A stretch of 64,000 bases of DNA from Bdellovibrio sp. ZAP7 (GCF_006874645.1 NZ_CP030082.1:3100001-3164000), one strand, 5' to 3'. Shown: positions 8,841 to 17,693, counted from the stretch's first letter. Notes: generated from the sequence alone by a model not told the origin. Translations and numbers: made by a program.

Positions 8841-9824
8841 TTAAAATGAGTTCCACTTGATGGATGACACGGGGAATTCCACCCAGTCTTCATTCGACGG
8901 GAATCCCTCGGGACGTGGCTCTGTCAGCCCCTTAAAGCTTAAGAACGCCGTCAGAGCACATATGAAGGACTCAAAAGCATGATTGTTTTCGATCATTAAT
9001 TTGACGTCCTGATCATATACGAACGCAATATTGTGGGTACTCAGGGCGTGCAGAATCGCGCGGCGACTTTCATCTCCACCAATTGCATGCTTGTGAAAAA
9101 GAAGATGGCTTTTCATCACATGAAGAGAACGCCCGATGCGCCATAACGACAGCTTCGGAAACACCTCGATCACCTTCATATTCAATTTCTGTTTTAAAAA
9201 CATCGCGCGCGCCAGAAGCGGCGCCATGTTCGCCCCCATCGCATGTTGCAAATGGAACGGCTCTTCGATTTCCGTCGACAGATACATTTCCACACAACGT
9301 TGCGTGTAAGGCGTAAAAAGTTTGCGCGGCTTTTTCTTTTTATGCAGCTTGCGCGTGTAGTCCCACATCCACTTGATATGCGGCTGATGATTGCAGGTTT
9401 CAATCTCCCCGCAGCAGGGATTTCTTAGAGTGTTTGGTAACTGAAAGGGAACATCGAAAGCCAGCAAATCAATGCTGCCATACTGTTCGATGATTTCATG
9501 AATTTTAAAGTCCGCGGAGTGCACTTCGTCGCTTTTGATTTTTTCAACCAAGCGAGACAGGAAAACTTTATTGTGCTTAGGATAATATTCGATAACTGAG
9601 ACGCAGGCTTTATCCATTTTGCCACCGCCCAAAGAAACGCCGACAAAACGATGCACATCACCTGCATGATTTTCAGAAGCCAAAGGCGTCGCTTTAATCA
9701 AAGACGAGCGAGGTTTTGCGGTTTTTTTCGCAACCTTCTTGCTCGTCTTTTTTTTGACGGCCTTACTCTTTACAGAGGGTTTACGGGCTTTGCGCCCATG
9801 ACTTGGAACCCGGCTTTTTGGCAT
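8841..9824 (-). CDS. DUF429-family predicted RNase H-fold nuclease
   Basis: A 327-aa protein. Residues 1-45 are very Lys/Arg-rich with KKxSKK-type repeats, suggesting nucleic-acid binding. The rest matches the DUF429 (COG2410-like) pattern: FVGVSLGGGKMDKA as the first strand, LLAFDVPFQLP with the acidic residue, IEVFPKLSLWRIG, and HAFESFICALTAFLSFKG near the end. This family is predicted, not proven, to have an RNase H-like fold. CCGE and the nearby Cys/His residues (about 138-146) may bind metal. The ATG lies 55 nt inside the end of the GHMP kinase gene, with AGGAG about 10 nt before it, so the overlap is probably real. Confidence 0.65.
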   Translation of the reverse strand: MPKSRVPSHGRKARKPSVKSKAVKKKTSKKVAKKTAKPRSSLIKATPLASENHAGDVHRFVGVSLGGGKMDKACVSVIEYYPKHNKVFLSRLVEKIKSDEVHSADFKIHEIIEQYGSIDLLAFDVPFQLPNTLRNPCCGEIETCNHQPHIKWMWDYTRKLHKKKKPRKLFTPYTQRCVEMYLSTEIEEPFHLQHAMGANMAPLLARAMFLKQKLNMKVIEVFPKLSLWRIGRSLHVMKSHLLFHKHAIGGDESRRAILHALSTHNIAFVYDQDVKLMIENNHAFESFICALTAFLSFKGLTEPRPEGFPSNEDWVEFPVSSIKWNSF

Positions 9825-10762
9825 GCGTCTGCGACTCCTTTTTTATTCTCAGGAGGGCACCACACCAGCACGCAACCACCGCCCCCAGCTCCACAAATCT
9901 TAACAGCCTCTGCGCCATTCTGCAAAGAGAGTTCAGACAGACGGCGGATCTCAGGACTTGAAAATTCTGGTGCCAAACGCACACGGGCTTCAAACTCACG
10001 TTTAAATAAATTTCCGAGTTCATTCCAATTTCCGCTACGGACCGCATGTTCGGTTTCAATCGCAATCACTTTCAGATCACGCAATGCTTGAATCGTGCCA
10101 GGATCTTTTGCGACAGAATCTTTCATCACTTCAAAATTATTTAATCCTGAATGATGAGCTTTCCCCGTATAAATCAACATGAATTTTTCAGCCAATGGAG
10201 TTTTCGAAACATCCATCACTTCCTGTTGAATTCCGTCGTAACCATAACGAAGGATATTCAAGCCGCCAGAAGCCGCGGGATAGTAATCCTGCGTACCCGT
10301 GGGTGTATTTAAAATTTCGGCTTCAATATTGTGAGCTGAATGCACCATATGGTGAACATCACGGAAAGGCCTATTGCAGAACTGCGCAAAAGCTTTCATC
10401 AAACCAATCGTCAAACTGGAGCTACCACCCAGGCCGCCACCTACGGGGCTTTCCGAAGAAGTTTTTAAACTGAACCCCTTGGTCGGCATCCAATAGCGAA
10501 GCTGAGTTTGCAACAATATCATCTGTGGATCTGTATCGGCCAAAGCTTCCACCAAATTAGAGTACGCTTTGCGAACTTTCAAATCAGCAGATTCCAGGAC
10601 TATAGTAGAGTCTTCATGCGGAGTCAGTTCCACGTTCGTGTAAACGTCGATAGCAACGTTCACAGTGGATGCACCATTGATGAATAAATAAAGGGGCCAC
10701 AAATCAAGAGTGCCCCCTGCCAAATCCACGCGTGTTGGTGATTTAACGATAATTTTCTGCAT
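9770..10762 (-). CDS. GHMP-family sugar kinase (heptose-kinase-like)
   Basis: A 330-aa protein with the three GHMP motifs: SPTRVDLAGGTLDLWP at residues 8-23, the ATP-binding SPVGGGLGGSSSLTIGL at about 104-120, and KICGAGGGGCVLVW near the C terminus. GHMP kinases phosphorylate sugars, mevalonate or homoserine. The N-terminal motif is closest to the D-glycero-D-manno-heptose kinase (HddA) and fucokinase group, so a sugar substrate is likely. The start overlaps the DUF4340 stop by one base (TAATG), indicating translational coupling to the ABC-transporter genes. Confidence 0.82.
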   Translation of the reverse strand: MQKIIVKSPTRVDLAGGTLDLWPLYLFINGASTVNVAIDVYTNVELTPHEDSTIVLESADLKVRKAYSNLVEALADTDPQMILLQTQLRYWMPTKGFSLKTSSESPVGGGLGGSSSLTIGLMKAFAQFCNRPFRDVHHMVHSAHNIEAEILNTPTGTQDYYPAASGGLNILRYGYDGIQQEVMDVSKTPLAEKFMLIYTGKAHHSGLNNFEVMKDSVAKDPGTIQALRDLKVIAIETEHAVRSGNWNELGNLFKREFEARVRLAPEFSSPEIRRLSELSLQNGAEAVKICGAGGGGCVLVWCPPENKKGVADACQKAGFQVMGAKPVNPL

Positions 10763-11745
10763 TACAAGTTGTCTTTCTCATGGGCGAGTTGAGCGCCGGT
10801 TTGATCTTTACTATCTTGCTTCGGAGTGGCCCCTACTTTCAAGTCCTCAGTTTTAAGATCAATCAAATTATCCAAAGCTCCTGGTCCCATAAGCATTTGA
10901 AATTTCGGTTCGGAAACTGAGGCATAAATTCTTTTATCTGTCGCTTGCCCGACTTCCGCTTTCCACGCTTGCTCGCCCAGTTTTAAATTCAGGGTGAACA
11001 ACGGGTTCAGCGTCGGCATTTTGCCATCGATATAGTTCGCAGCACGAGCATCCGCTATATCACGGAAAAGCTGACGCACTTTTTGTTGATCAAGCTCCAC
11101 CTTTTTTGATCCCGCGTCGACCCACTTGCCCTCTTTCAAATTGATTTCGACAATGCCGGATTTATTTTTTAAGCGGAAGTATTCAATCGAAGCCATTTTA
11201 TGGCGCAGGAATCGACGGTCGCGAAACTCACCAACGGGTTTTTCCAGGCGAGTCGTCCAGCTGCTGTTAACCACTAAGACTCGATTTTCATTATCACGAC
11301 GGGCAAAGGGATTGTTTTCAAAATTTGTTTTACCGGAAATATGCAAGGTTGTGGATAGACCCGCAGAGTTCGTGAACTTCACGGATCCTGCTGGCTGCTC
11401 AAGACCGAAGGCCTTCCAATCAATTCCTTCGCCTTCCTTCACCACATCATAAACTCTTTCAGAGGACGTCATCTTGATCAGATCATCTGCGGAAGCATCG
11501 TCAGCACTGTCTTTTAGGGGCTGCTCAAGATTCCAACCTTCGACGGAGCGCTTTAAAATGACGGATTCACCGTTACTTTTTGAGATCTCGATAACATCGA
11601 TCTGGTCGGTGTTCATTGTGAAAAGTTTAGCGCTTGCGGTTTTCGCTTCCTCAGCTTTTTTTTGCGCAAGGAAATCGTATAAGGCATAGCCACCAAATAC
11701 CAAAAGACACATGACCAATATGCCGCGACCTTTGATCTTCTTCAC
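10762..11745 (-). CDS. DUF4340 protein, partner of a Gld-type ABC transporter
   Basis: A 327-aa protein with one N-terminal membrane segment (GILVMCLLVFGGYALYDFL) and a large outer domain. The pattern LFTMNTDQIDVIEI, SVEGWNLEQPL, ISGKTNFENN and LEKPVGEFRDRRFL is the DUF4340 signature. In many Gram-negative genomes DUF4340 genes follow GldA/F/G-like ABC genes, as here. The start is GTG, preceded by GGAGAA and overlapping the upstream stop (GTGA). The role is unknown; a periplasmic accessory of the ABC module is inferred. Confidence 0.8.
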   Translation of the reverse strand: MKKIKGRGILVMCLLVFGGYALYDFLAQKKAEEAKTASAKLFTMNTDQIDVIEISKSNGESVILKRSVEGWNLEQPLKDSADDASADDLIKMTSSERVYDVVKEGEGIDWKAFGLEQPAGSVKFTNSAGLSTTLHISGKTNFENNPFARRDNENRVLVVNSSWTTRLEKPVGEFRDRRFLRHKMASIEYFRLKNKSGIVEINLKEGKWVDAGSKKVELDQQKVRQLFRDIADARAANYIDGKMPTLNPLFTLNLKLGEQAWKAEVGQATDKRIYASVSEPKFQMLMGPGALDNLIDLKTEDLKVGATPKQDSKDQTGAQLAHEKDNL

Positions 11746-13277
11746 GCACTTCTCCTTCTGGAATAAAGAGTGATGCCCGCGCCCAACAGCAGCAAAGGCA
11801 ATGGAATTAAAAAGGCGAAAATGAACACTGCAAATTTGGTTTCCGTCAAAATCAACTGCGTCGCCTGCGGTTCTTTAGGAGAAATACTGATAAGGTTTTC
11901 CTCTTTGGCTAAAGACGCCAGGGAATTTAAAACCAGATCGCGGTTCAAATTTTGATACAACATTTGATTGGTCATGAAATCCACGTCTCCAGCAATGATC
12001 GCTGCAAATTTTTTGGCTTGGGGGTCTGAATCCCATTGGCCAACGACTTGATCAACCAAAGCAAAGCTTCCCACCGGACCATCTTCTTTCAAATTCATGG
12101 ATTTGAAAGCCATGGATTTTGGGCTTGTTCTGACTAACTCATCAATAGTCATTCCTGGGGGCTCGACAACTTTTTTAAGCGCTTGAGGATGACGGAACAA
12201 AGTCACTTCACTTTGACCAAAAGCTTTGGTGATTTCATTCAGTGGAGAAAACACCGAACCCATCACGGGGCCTTGATTGATTCCTTGGCCCATCACCGTA
12301 TCCACGATATTAAAGACGTAGTTGTTACCAAGTTCGATACCCATTTTTCTGATCAGCTTATCCAGGTTCGCAGGGTTTTGTGATTCCAGAGCAATGAACA
12401 GGCTGCCACCGTTCTTCAAATAACCTTCCAAAGCTTCCACTTCATGAGCCAAGAAATTTTGAATCGGTCCCGCAATTACGATCACATCGGCATCAGCTGG
12501 AACTTTAGGCTCAGAGATCAATGGCAACTGTTTGACGGTGTAGCGGTTACGCTCCAGCATCACCTTAAGAGCATTAAGGCCCAAACCTTCTTTGACTTCA
12601 TCAAGGTTCGCTTCGCCGTGACCTACCGTAAAGTAAATCGTTTTGTTTTTCTCGCGAGTCACTTTGACCAAAGAACTTGTGAATTCCTGCTCGTCAATTT
12701 TTTGCAGCAAGTTGCGACGGCCTTTGTATTCCAAGAAAGCTGTCCCGCTCCCTTTATCAACACCGAAATCCTTGGCCAAATCCGGTTGTTCGTTCACTTC
12801 AACGAAATTCAATTGAATGCGCGGATTGATGTCCTGGTACTTTTTGATCAGGTCACGGAAGGAGCGACGGTTTTCTTCGTTTCCTTCAACGCCCTTCTTA
12901 TAGAAAAAATAAACTTTTAATTCATCGTCGAGATTTTTAACCAGCTTGATTGATTGCTCGGCCAGGGTGTTTGACTGCGCTGTCGAGAAATCAAAAGTCA
13001 GATAATGTCTGACACCGATATAATTGACCACGGCCAGGACTGCCAGCATCAGGAGAATTAAAACTCCCATGCTCATGCCCTCTTTCGTCGTTTTCATCGT
13101 CAGAAATTCTTTAAAAAAGGCGCGATCTTTAATAATCCCCGCAACCAGGAAAAGAACGGCCATCCCTAAGGATAACCAGCAAAAAGGAACCCACTCGCCC
13201 AAAAGGTAGCGAGTGATGGTCATACAAACCAAAGAGATCCCCGCCATTAGAAATGAAATTTTACTAATCTTGCTCAT
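11742..13277 (-). CDS. GldG-like ABC transporter auxiliary protein
   Basis: A 511-aa membrane protein: two or three N-terminal hydrophobic segments, a long periplasmic part containing the unknown-type ABC auxiliary domain (FSTAQSNTLAEQSIKLVKNL, VIVIAGPIQNFLAHEVEALE, LKNGGSLFIALE), and a C-terminal membrane helix (FIFAFLIPLPLLLLGAGITL). This is the GldG architecture known from gliding ABC modules. GGAG lies 7 nt before the ATG at 13277; a TTG 12 nt earlier is less likely. It sits 2 nt after the permease stop. Confidence 0.85.
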   Translation of the reverse strand: MSKISKISFLMAGISLVCMTITRYLLGEWVPFCWLSLGMAVLFLVAGIIKDRAFFKEFLTMKTTKEGMSMGVLILLMLAVLAVVNYIGVRHYLTFDFSTAQSNTLAEQSIKLVKNLDDELKVYFFYKKGVEGNEENRRSFRDLIKKYQDINPRIQLNFVEVNEQPDLAKDFGVDKGSGTAFLEYKGRRNLLQKIDEQEFTSSLVKVTREKNKTIYFTVGHGEANLDEVKEGLGLNALKVMLERNRYTVKQLPLISEPKVPADADVIVIAGPIQNFLAHEVEALEGYLKNGGSLFIALESQNPANLDKLIRKMGIELGNNYVFNIVDTVMGQGINQGPVMGSVFSPLNEITKAFGQSEVTLFRHPQALKKVVEPPGMTIDELVRTSPKSMAFKSMNLKEDGPVGSFALVDQVVGQWDSDPQAKKFAAIIAGDVDFMTNQMLYQNLNRDLVLNSLASLAKEENLISISPKEPQATQLILTETKFAVFIFAFLIPLPLLLLGAGITLYSRRRSA

Positions 13278-13279
13278 CA

Positions 13280-14053
13280 CTATCTCCAACGGGAAGATTC
13301 AACCACACGCTCTGCCAGGAAGCAGAACAACACAATCAAGCTGCCAAAGAAAACCAAACCATTGGTACGGATGGTGCCTTCGACCAGGCTCGATAAATGC
13401 GTGCTTAAAGAAACGTGTTCAAATATTTTACGGGCAACTTCACTATCCACGACTTCAGCACCGATTCCGATAAACCAGATCGATACATTCAAGATCACTG
13501 ACATCACGTAAGCAACCAAGCTGTTTTCAGTTAAAGCCGAGCAAAATAAATTCATCGCAGCGTAAACGCCGCCGACGATAAAGATTCCCAGGAAGGCTAC
13601 CAGCAAGGGCCCCCAGTTCAGTTTTGCCAACGCCGCCGTCGCCAACGGATAAGTCAAAGCCAAGAATACAATCCCCGCCACGGCCCCAAGAGCTGCAAGA
13701 TACTTGCCCAGGACGATCTGCAAAGAAGTCACTGGTGATGTCAGAAGCAAATCAAATGTGCGAAGCTTTTTTTCTTCGGCAAACAACTTCATCGTCAAAG
13801 CCGGTACCACGAAGATCAATATTAGATTCAAATAAGAAAGCTGACGTAAGAACACCCCATAGTGAATGTTCAATTGATTTGCGGGAATTCCCTGTTGCGC
13901 CACGTAGTTCATCAAGAGCTGCGCGAAACCGTAAAGCTGCAACGGATAAATCCAGCTAAAGACCAAGCTGACTAAAAAACAGATGATCCAATAGGTCGGA
14001 TTGAAATAAAAACCCTTCAATTCTTTTTTAAGGATGATCATTGAACCGTTCAT
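13280..14053 (-). CDS. ABC-2-type permease (GldF-like)
   Basis: A 257-aa protein with six predicted membrane helices. KKELKGFYFNPTYWIICFLV at the start and EEKKLRTFDLLLTSPVTSLQ in the first cytoplasmic region are characteristic of the ABC-2/GldF permease family. It starts inside the ATPase stop codon (ATGA overlap) and ends 2 nt before the gldG-like gene. With its neighbours it forms a complete ATPase-permease-auxiliary export or gliding module in the inner membrane. Confidence 0.88.
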   Translation of the reverse strand: MNGSMIILKKELKGFYFNPTYWIICFLVSLVFSWIYPLQLYGFAQLLMNYVAQQGIPANQLNIHYGVFLRQLSYLNLILIFVVPALTMKLFAEEKKLRTFDLLLTSPVTSLQIVLGKYLAALGAVAGIVFLALTYPLATAALAKLNWGPLLVAFLGIFIVGGVYAAMNLFCSALTENSLVAYVMSVILNVSIWFIGIGAEVVDSEVARKIFEHVSLSTHLSSLVEGTIRTNGLVFFGSLIVLFCFLAERVVESSRWR

Positions 14054-14988
14054 GACTCACCTCTTTCTTGGCCGTAAGTGAGCTTTAAGAAGACATCTTC
14101 CAAATCCATTTTGCTGGGGCTGAATTCCAAAAGCCCCAGGCCTTGATTCACCAAGCGCGAAGAAACTGCTGCCACTATGTCATCCCCACCGCGCACATCA
14201 ATGCGCCACTCTTTGTGAGAAATGCCTTCTTGAACCGATATCACTTCACGGATATCTGAGAGTACGGCCTTCATATCAGGAACGTCCTTGGCGACACGAA
14301 CAAGCAAGCGGTTTTGCCCTTGCTCCATCGAAGCCAAGTGTTGAATGCTGTCTTCAACTACGATTTTACCTTTGTTGATGATGATGATCTTTTCGCAGGT
14401 CGCTTGAACTTCAGGCAGGATGTGAGTCGAAAGAATAATCGTATGCTGACCACGAAGGGCTTTGATCAAATCACGGATCTCGGCCACTTGTTTGGGATCA
14501 AGTCCCACCGTCGGCTCATCCAGAATCAGAACTTCAGGATCAGAAACGATGGCCTGGGCAATTCCCACACGTTGTTTGAAACCCTTGGACAAATGTTGAA
14601 TCAAACGCTTTTGAACTTCGCCCAAATTTGTTTTTTCAATCGCCAGGTCCACAGACTTTTCGATTTTATCTTTAGGAACCTGCTTCAAGGCCGCCACATA
14701 GCGCAGATAATCTCGCACATACATGTCACCATACACAGGTGGAGTTTCTGGCAGGTAACCGATACGCTTTTTTACTTCGATAGGATTTTCAAAAACATCG
14801 AAACCTGCGACTGAGGCCGAGCCATGGCTTGGCGCCATAAACCCCGTGATGATTTTCATGGTTGTGGATTTTCCAGCACCGTTCGGTCCCAAAAAGCCGA
14901 CAACGTCACCTTTGTTAACTGAAAAGTTCAGATGATCGATTGCTCTGCGTGGTCCGTAATCTTTGGTAAGATCTTTTACTTGAATCAT
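14050..14988 (-). CDS. ABC transporter ATP-binding protein (GldA-like)
   Basis: A 312-aa protein. The Walker A motif GPNGAGKST is at residues 34-42, a signature-like LSKGFKQRVGIAQAI precedes Walker B VLILDEPTVGLD, and the H-loop is in STHILPEV. The extra C-terminal segment (about 220-312) is usual for ABC-2 exporter ATPases. It is the first gene of a tight leftward run (ATPase, permease, GldG, DUF4340, GHMP kinase, DUF429, methyltransferase, ankyrin) with overlaps or short gaps throughout. GldA in Flavobacterium is linked to gliding; the same role here is inference. Confidence 0.9.
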   Translation of the reverse strand: MIQVKDLTKDYGPRRAIDHLNFSVNKGDVVGFLGPNGAGKSTTMKIITGFMAPSHGSASVAGFDVFENPIEVKKRIGYLPETPPVYGDMYVRDYLRYVAALKQVPKDKIEKSVDLAIEKTNLGEVQKRLIQHLSKGFKQRVGIAQAIVSDPEVLILDEPTVGLDPKQVAEIRDLIKALRGQHTIILSTHILPEVQATCEKIIIINKGKIVVEDSIQHLASMEQGQNRLLVRVAKDVPDMKAVLSDIREVISVQEGISHKEWRIDVRGGDDIVAAVSSRLVNQGLGLLEFSPSKMDLEDVFLKLTYGQERGES

Positions 14989-15028
14989 AGTGAAATTTTA
15001 GACTCCACCACGATTCAGTCAAGACTCC

Positions 15029-16294
15029 TCAAGATTGACGCAAAGAAAAATGAAAGGTCTTTTCCGAGTGATAAGTCACGCGACCCAGTTTATCTCCCTT
15101 GATGGGACGAACAAAACGACACTCCACCATCACCACAGCGACTTTTTGCCCCACCATAAGGGATTTGGACGACAAAGATTCCCTTGCCACCCAGGAGGCG
15201 ACTTCCTGGATTTCAGCTTGGGAAATCTCCTGATCTCTTTGACGATGAATGATAGCGTGCGCTCCAGGATAATCTTTTAAATGCAGCCAGTAGTCCCATG
15301 CCTTGGCTTGTCGTAACAATGCCAAGTTGTCGGCAGCTGACTTTCCACAATAAGCTAAAGCCCCCGAGTCCAAAGTAAACTTTCGGCCTCTGGCATCTGC
15401 CTTATGCATTAAATCCACAAGGCCCGGCTTAACGGATTGCTTTTCGCGGTATTGGGATTTTTCTAACTTCGCAATTTCAACAATGAGCTCTTCCAAACGT
15501 TCCCGGGCACCGTCTTTTTTAGCCACCAGCTGCTTGGATTTTGCGAAAGCATTTTCGATATTCCAATTGATGGACTCGCGACGATTAACGAATGGCTCCA
15601 AATGAGCAGGAACTTCGAGCGTACGATGCGCGACCAGAAAATTTCCGGCTTCTTGCCATTCCAAATGCTTTTCGGCATTGATTTGCTTTTGAATTTCATC
15701 CAGAGCTTTGCGCTTTTTATCCAGGTCTTTTTGCTTTTGTTTTTCCCATTGCACCACAGGATCCAACGATGGTTTTTTGTCGTGCTTTTGCTCTGAAAGC
15801 CATTCTTCGTGTAGCTCCACTAAAGTTCGCGGCTCTGGAGGATTTTCTACGGGTGGGGCTTCTTTAAGATCGAGGGGTTTTTCCCACGCAATGGTTTTGC
15901 CTTGGGCTCGCACGATCAGGTTGCATTGCTTGGGAATCAGGCGAATTTCGAGCTCACACTTAAGCGTCGTATTGGCTAAAGTTAACACCGCAACCCGTCC
16001 ATATTCTGTCAGTACTTTGAAATCATGGACGTAAAGATTTTTAGCGTTGGAATTTAGGAAAAGCCCCAGTGGCTTTGGCTTTGGCCCTTTTTTAAATGGA
16101 CAGTGATTTTCAAAAACCAGCATCATGGGAGTGTTCGGAACAAGGTCCAGGATCAGCCAAAACTGTGTGCGATTGTGAAACGATAAAGCCAGACCCCGGT
16201 CATTCGCCAGGACCTCTTGCAACTGGGCTCCTTTAAGAACTTGCTCAAAGTGATTCACGAAGTTGTTCAGTTCTTGTTGGGTTATGGCTTTCAT
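15029..16294 (-). CDS. NFACT/RqcH-like ribosome quality-control protein
   Basis: A 421-aa protein. The N-terminal part (about 1-140) resembles a shortened NFACT-N/FbpA domain. A charged coiled-coil region follows (about 165-300, KQKDLDKKRKALDEIQKQIN). The C-terminal NFACT-R (DUF814) domain is clear: KFTLDSGALAYCGKSAADN then WDYWLHLKDYPGAHAII. RqcH homologues bind 60S/50S-nascent chain complexes and add alanine tails. This protein is shorter than usual (about 550-600 aa), so the N-terminal part may be reduced and the function altered. It stands alone, 41 nt upstream of the ABC module start. Confidence 0.8.
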   Translation of the reverse strand: MKAITQQELNNFVNHFEQVLKGAQLQEVLANDRGLALSFHNRTQFWLILDLVPNTPMMLVFENHCPFKKGPKPKPLGLFLNSNAKNLYVHDFKVLTEYGRVAVLTLANTTLKCELEIRLIPKQCNLIVRAQGKTIAWEKPLDLKEAPPVENPPEPRTLVELHEEWLSEQKHDKKPSLDPVVQWEKQKQKDLDKKRKALDEIQKQINAEKHLEWQEAGNFLVAHRTLEVPAHLEPFVNRRESINWNIENAFAKSKQLVAKKDGARERLEELIVEIAKLEKSQYREKQSVKPGLVDLMHKADARGRKFTLDSGALAYCGKSAADNLALLRQAKAWDYWLHLKDYPGAHAIIHRQRDQEISQAEIQEVASWVARESLSSKSLMVGQKVAVVMVECRFVRPIKGDKLGRVTYHSEKTFHFSLRQS

Positions 16295-16372
16295 CCTGAA
16301 TATTGTGTCATCCTTTGGGCCAAATTTCCAACTAGTACTTAGGTTCCAAGATGGCGTTCCGATAATTTCTTT

Positions 16373-16642
16373 ATGAAAAATGATGCTTTGCTAAAGATCG
16401 TCGAAACTCAACTTCAAGAAACTAAGTACATGCGTGAGAAAACGTCTGATTTTATCAATCGCGTGGTGCAACTTTACACTTTGCAATTGATGGGTCAGGG
16501 CAATATCCCTTTAGACTACATGGAAGAAGTTTTGGCCGACGTCGAAGCAGAAGCGATCGAAATGTACCGCAAAAAAACCTACGGCTTCCTGACTTTGGAA
16601 GAATACCGCCGCCACAAATTCCGCCAAGCCGACGACAATTAG
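16373..16642 (+). CDS. Small conserved-looking helical protein, unknown
   Basis: An 89-aa charged, helical protein with no signal peptide, metal site or recognised domain. Codon use matches the neighbours, and it is followed by a good terminator, so it is probably real. The promoter must lie in the 78-nt gap shared with the divergent NFACT gene. I do not recognise a family. Confidence 0.7.
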   Translation: MKNDALLKIVETQLQETKYMREKTSDFINRVVQLYTLQLMGQGNIPLDYMEEVLADVEAEAIEMYRKKTYGFLTLEEYRRHKFRQADDN

Positions 16643-16667
16643 TTTTTCGTTATCAAGTTAACTTTTC

Positions 16668-16695
16668 AAAGCCAGGCCCACACCCCTGGCTTTTT
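16668..16695 (+). terminator. Terminator after the 89-aa gene
   Basis: AAAGCCAGG pairs with CCTGGCTTT around an 8-nt loop, followed by T5. It starts 26 nt after the stop codon. Confidence 0.8.
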
Positions 16696-16732
16696 AATTT
16701 TTCCCGCCCTGGGCCAACCCAACGCCCCACCA

Positions 16733-16921
16733 TTTCGGGGTATCGGTCATGACACCTCTCTACCCAACTAACACCAATCGTTTTCGGGGTACCGGTCACC
16801 TCACACCCATCCGCCCCTGAACTCCACTCCACTCCACTCCACTCCACTCCCCCGTCAGTCCTTCGAAATTTGGGTACCGGTCATCACTCAGGTTTCTTGG
16901 GTTTATTGGGGTATCGGTCAT
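16733..16921 (+). repeat. Four direct copies of a REP-like GGGTAYCGGTCAY core
   Basis: The core GGGTA(T/C)CGGTCA(T/C) occurs at 16733-16750, 16782-16799, 16869-16884 and 16905-16921, with T-rich flanks on the left. Copies 1 and 2 share the 18-mer TTTCGGGGTAYCGGTCAY. Spacing is irregular (49, 87 and 36 nt start to start) and the spacers are unrelated. A fifth copy in inverted orientation is at 17036-17048. They fill the 499-nt space before a REP-associated tyrosine transposase gene, the usual position of REP elements mobilised by such an enzyme. No protein gene is supported between 16643 and 17141. Confidence 0.75.
16821..16850. repeat. (ACTCC)6 pentanucleotide microsatellite
   Basis: Six perfect copies of ACTCC lie between the second and third REP-like cores. 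Such tracts change length by slippage. No gene spans it convincingly. Confidence 0.95.
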
Positions 16922-17035
16922 ATAAAAAGACTTCGCTAAAATACGGTTCCTCGTCCAATCGCCGGACACCTCGGTGCGGGAGAACACGCCCATTCCACCT
17001 TATTACTGCTTTAAAATTGCAACCGTATTCCAAGC

Positions 17036-17048
17036 ATGACCGATACCC
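17036..17048 (-). repeat. Inverted copy of the REP-like core
   Basis: ATGACCGATACCC is the exact reverse complement of GGGTATCGGTCAT, the core of copies 1 and 4. It lies about 94 nt before the transposase start. An 11-nt part of the same core (TGACCGATACC) recurs inside the transposase gene at 17491-17501. Confidence 0.7.
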
Positions 17049-17141
17049 TGTCAGGAATCAGGACAGAACGGTTGAGCTCATGGGACCGCTCGTGAGCTTC
17101 GAACAATCGAGCCCACGGCATATTTGAATGTGGAGATACTT

Positions 17142-17693
17142 TTGAAACAACAAACTTTTTCTGGAATGCATACGCATTGGAAATATAGACACTGTCATGG
17201 AGGATCTTTGCGGAAATCTCTAAAGGGCCGAGGTGCGCGCCCGCTTTCCAGTAAGGAACCGATTCACCTGGTTTTTAAAGTGAATAAAACGGCGGTTCAC
17301 GGTGGACTGCGCAGTCCTCGGACATTTTCTCTGATCAATAATCTACTGAGAAAATATTCGCGTAAATTCTTTGTCAGTGTTGAGCAACACTCTGTTCAAA
17401 AAGATCACATCCATATTCTTTTGCGCGGAGGAAAACGTTCTCAGCTACAGAGCTTTTTTAGAGTGTTGGCTGGGCAATTCGCGCAGAGATTGACCGATAC
17501 CTTCAGCACCAAACATGAGGGAGAAAAAATCTGGAAGCATCGGCCATTTTCTCGTGTCGTCAAAGGCTACAGGGCGTACAGGATTGTTCGAGACTATATT
17601 CAGCTCAATGAGTGTGAGACTAAGGGCCGTCCCTATTCAAAATCGAGATTGCGGGGATTGACTCAAGAACAGCTCATAGAGCTTTGGAACTAG
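17142..17693 (+). CDS. REP-associated tyrosine transposase (RAYT, Y1/HUH family)
   Basis: A 183-aa protein. DHIHILL (HUH motif, about residues 88-94) and a single Tyr in the helix YRIVRDYIQLNE (about 146-156) are the catalytic features of IS200/IS605-type single-strand transposases. The N-terminal GRGARPLSSKEPIHLVFKV is typical of the RAYT subgroup. TTG at 17142 is preferred because GGAG lies 6 nt before it; a TTG at 17124, GTG at 17130 and ATG at 17166 are also in frame. RAYTs are usually single-copy domesticated genes flanked by REP palindromes, and repeat cores lie just upstream. All motifs look intact. Confidence 0.88.
   Translation: MKQQTFSGMHTHWKYRHCHGGSLRKSLKGRGARPLSSKEPIHLVFKVNKTAVHGGLRSPRTFSLINNLLRKYSRKFFVSVEQHSVQKDHIHILLRGGKRSQLQSFFRVLAGQFAQRLTDTFSTKHEGEKIWKHRPFSRVVKGYRAYRIVRDYIQLNECETKGRPYSKSRLRGLTQEQLIELWN

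Noticed and set aside
16733-16921. Repeats considered as a CRISPR array
   Set aside because: The repeats are only 13-18 nt, spacing is irregular, and no cas genes are near.
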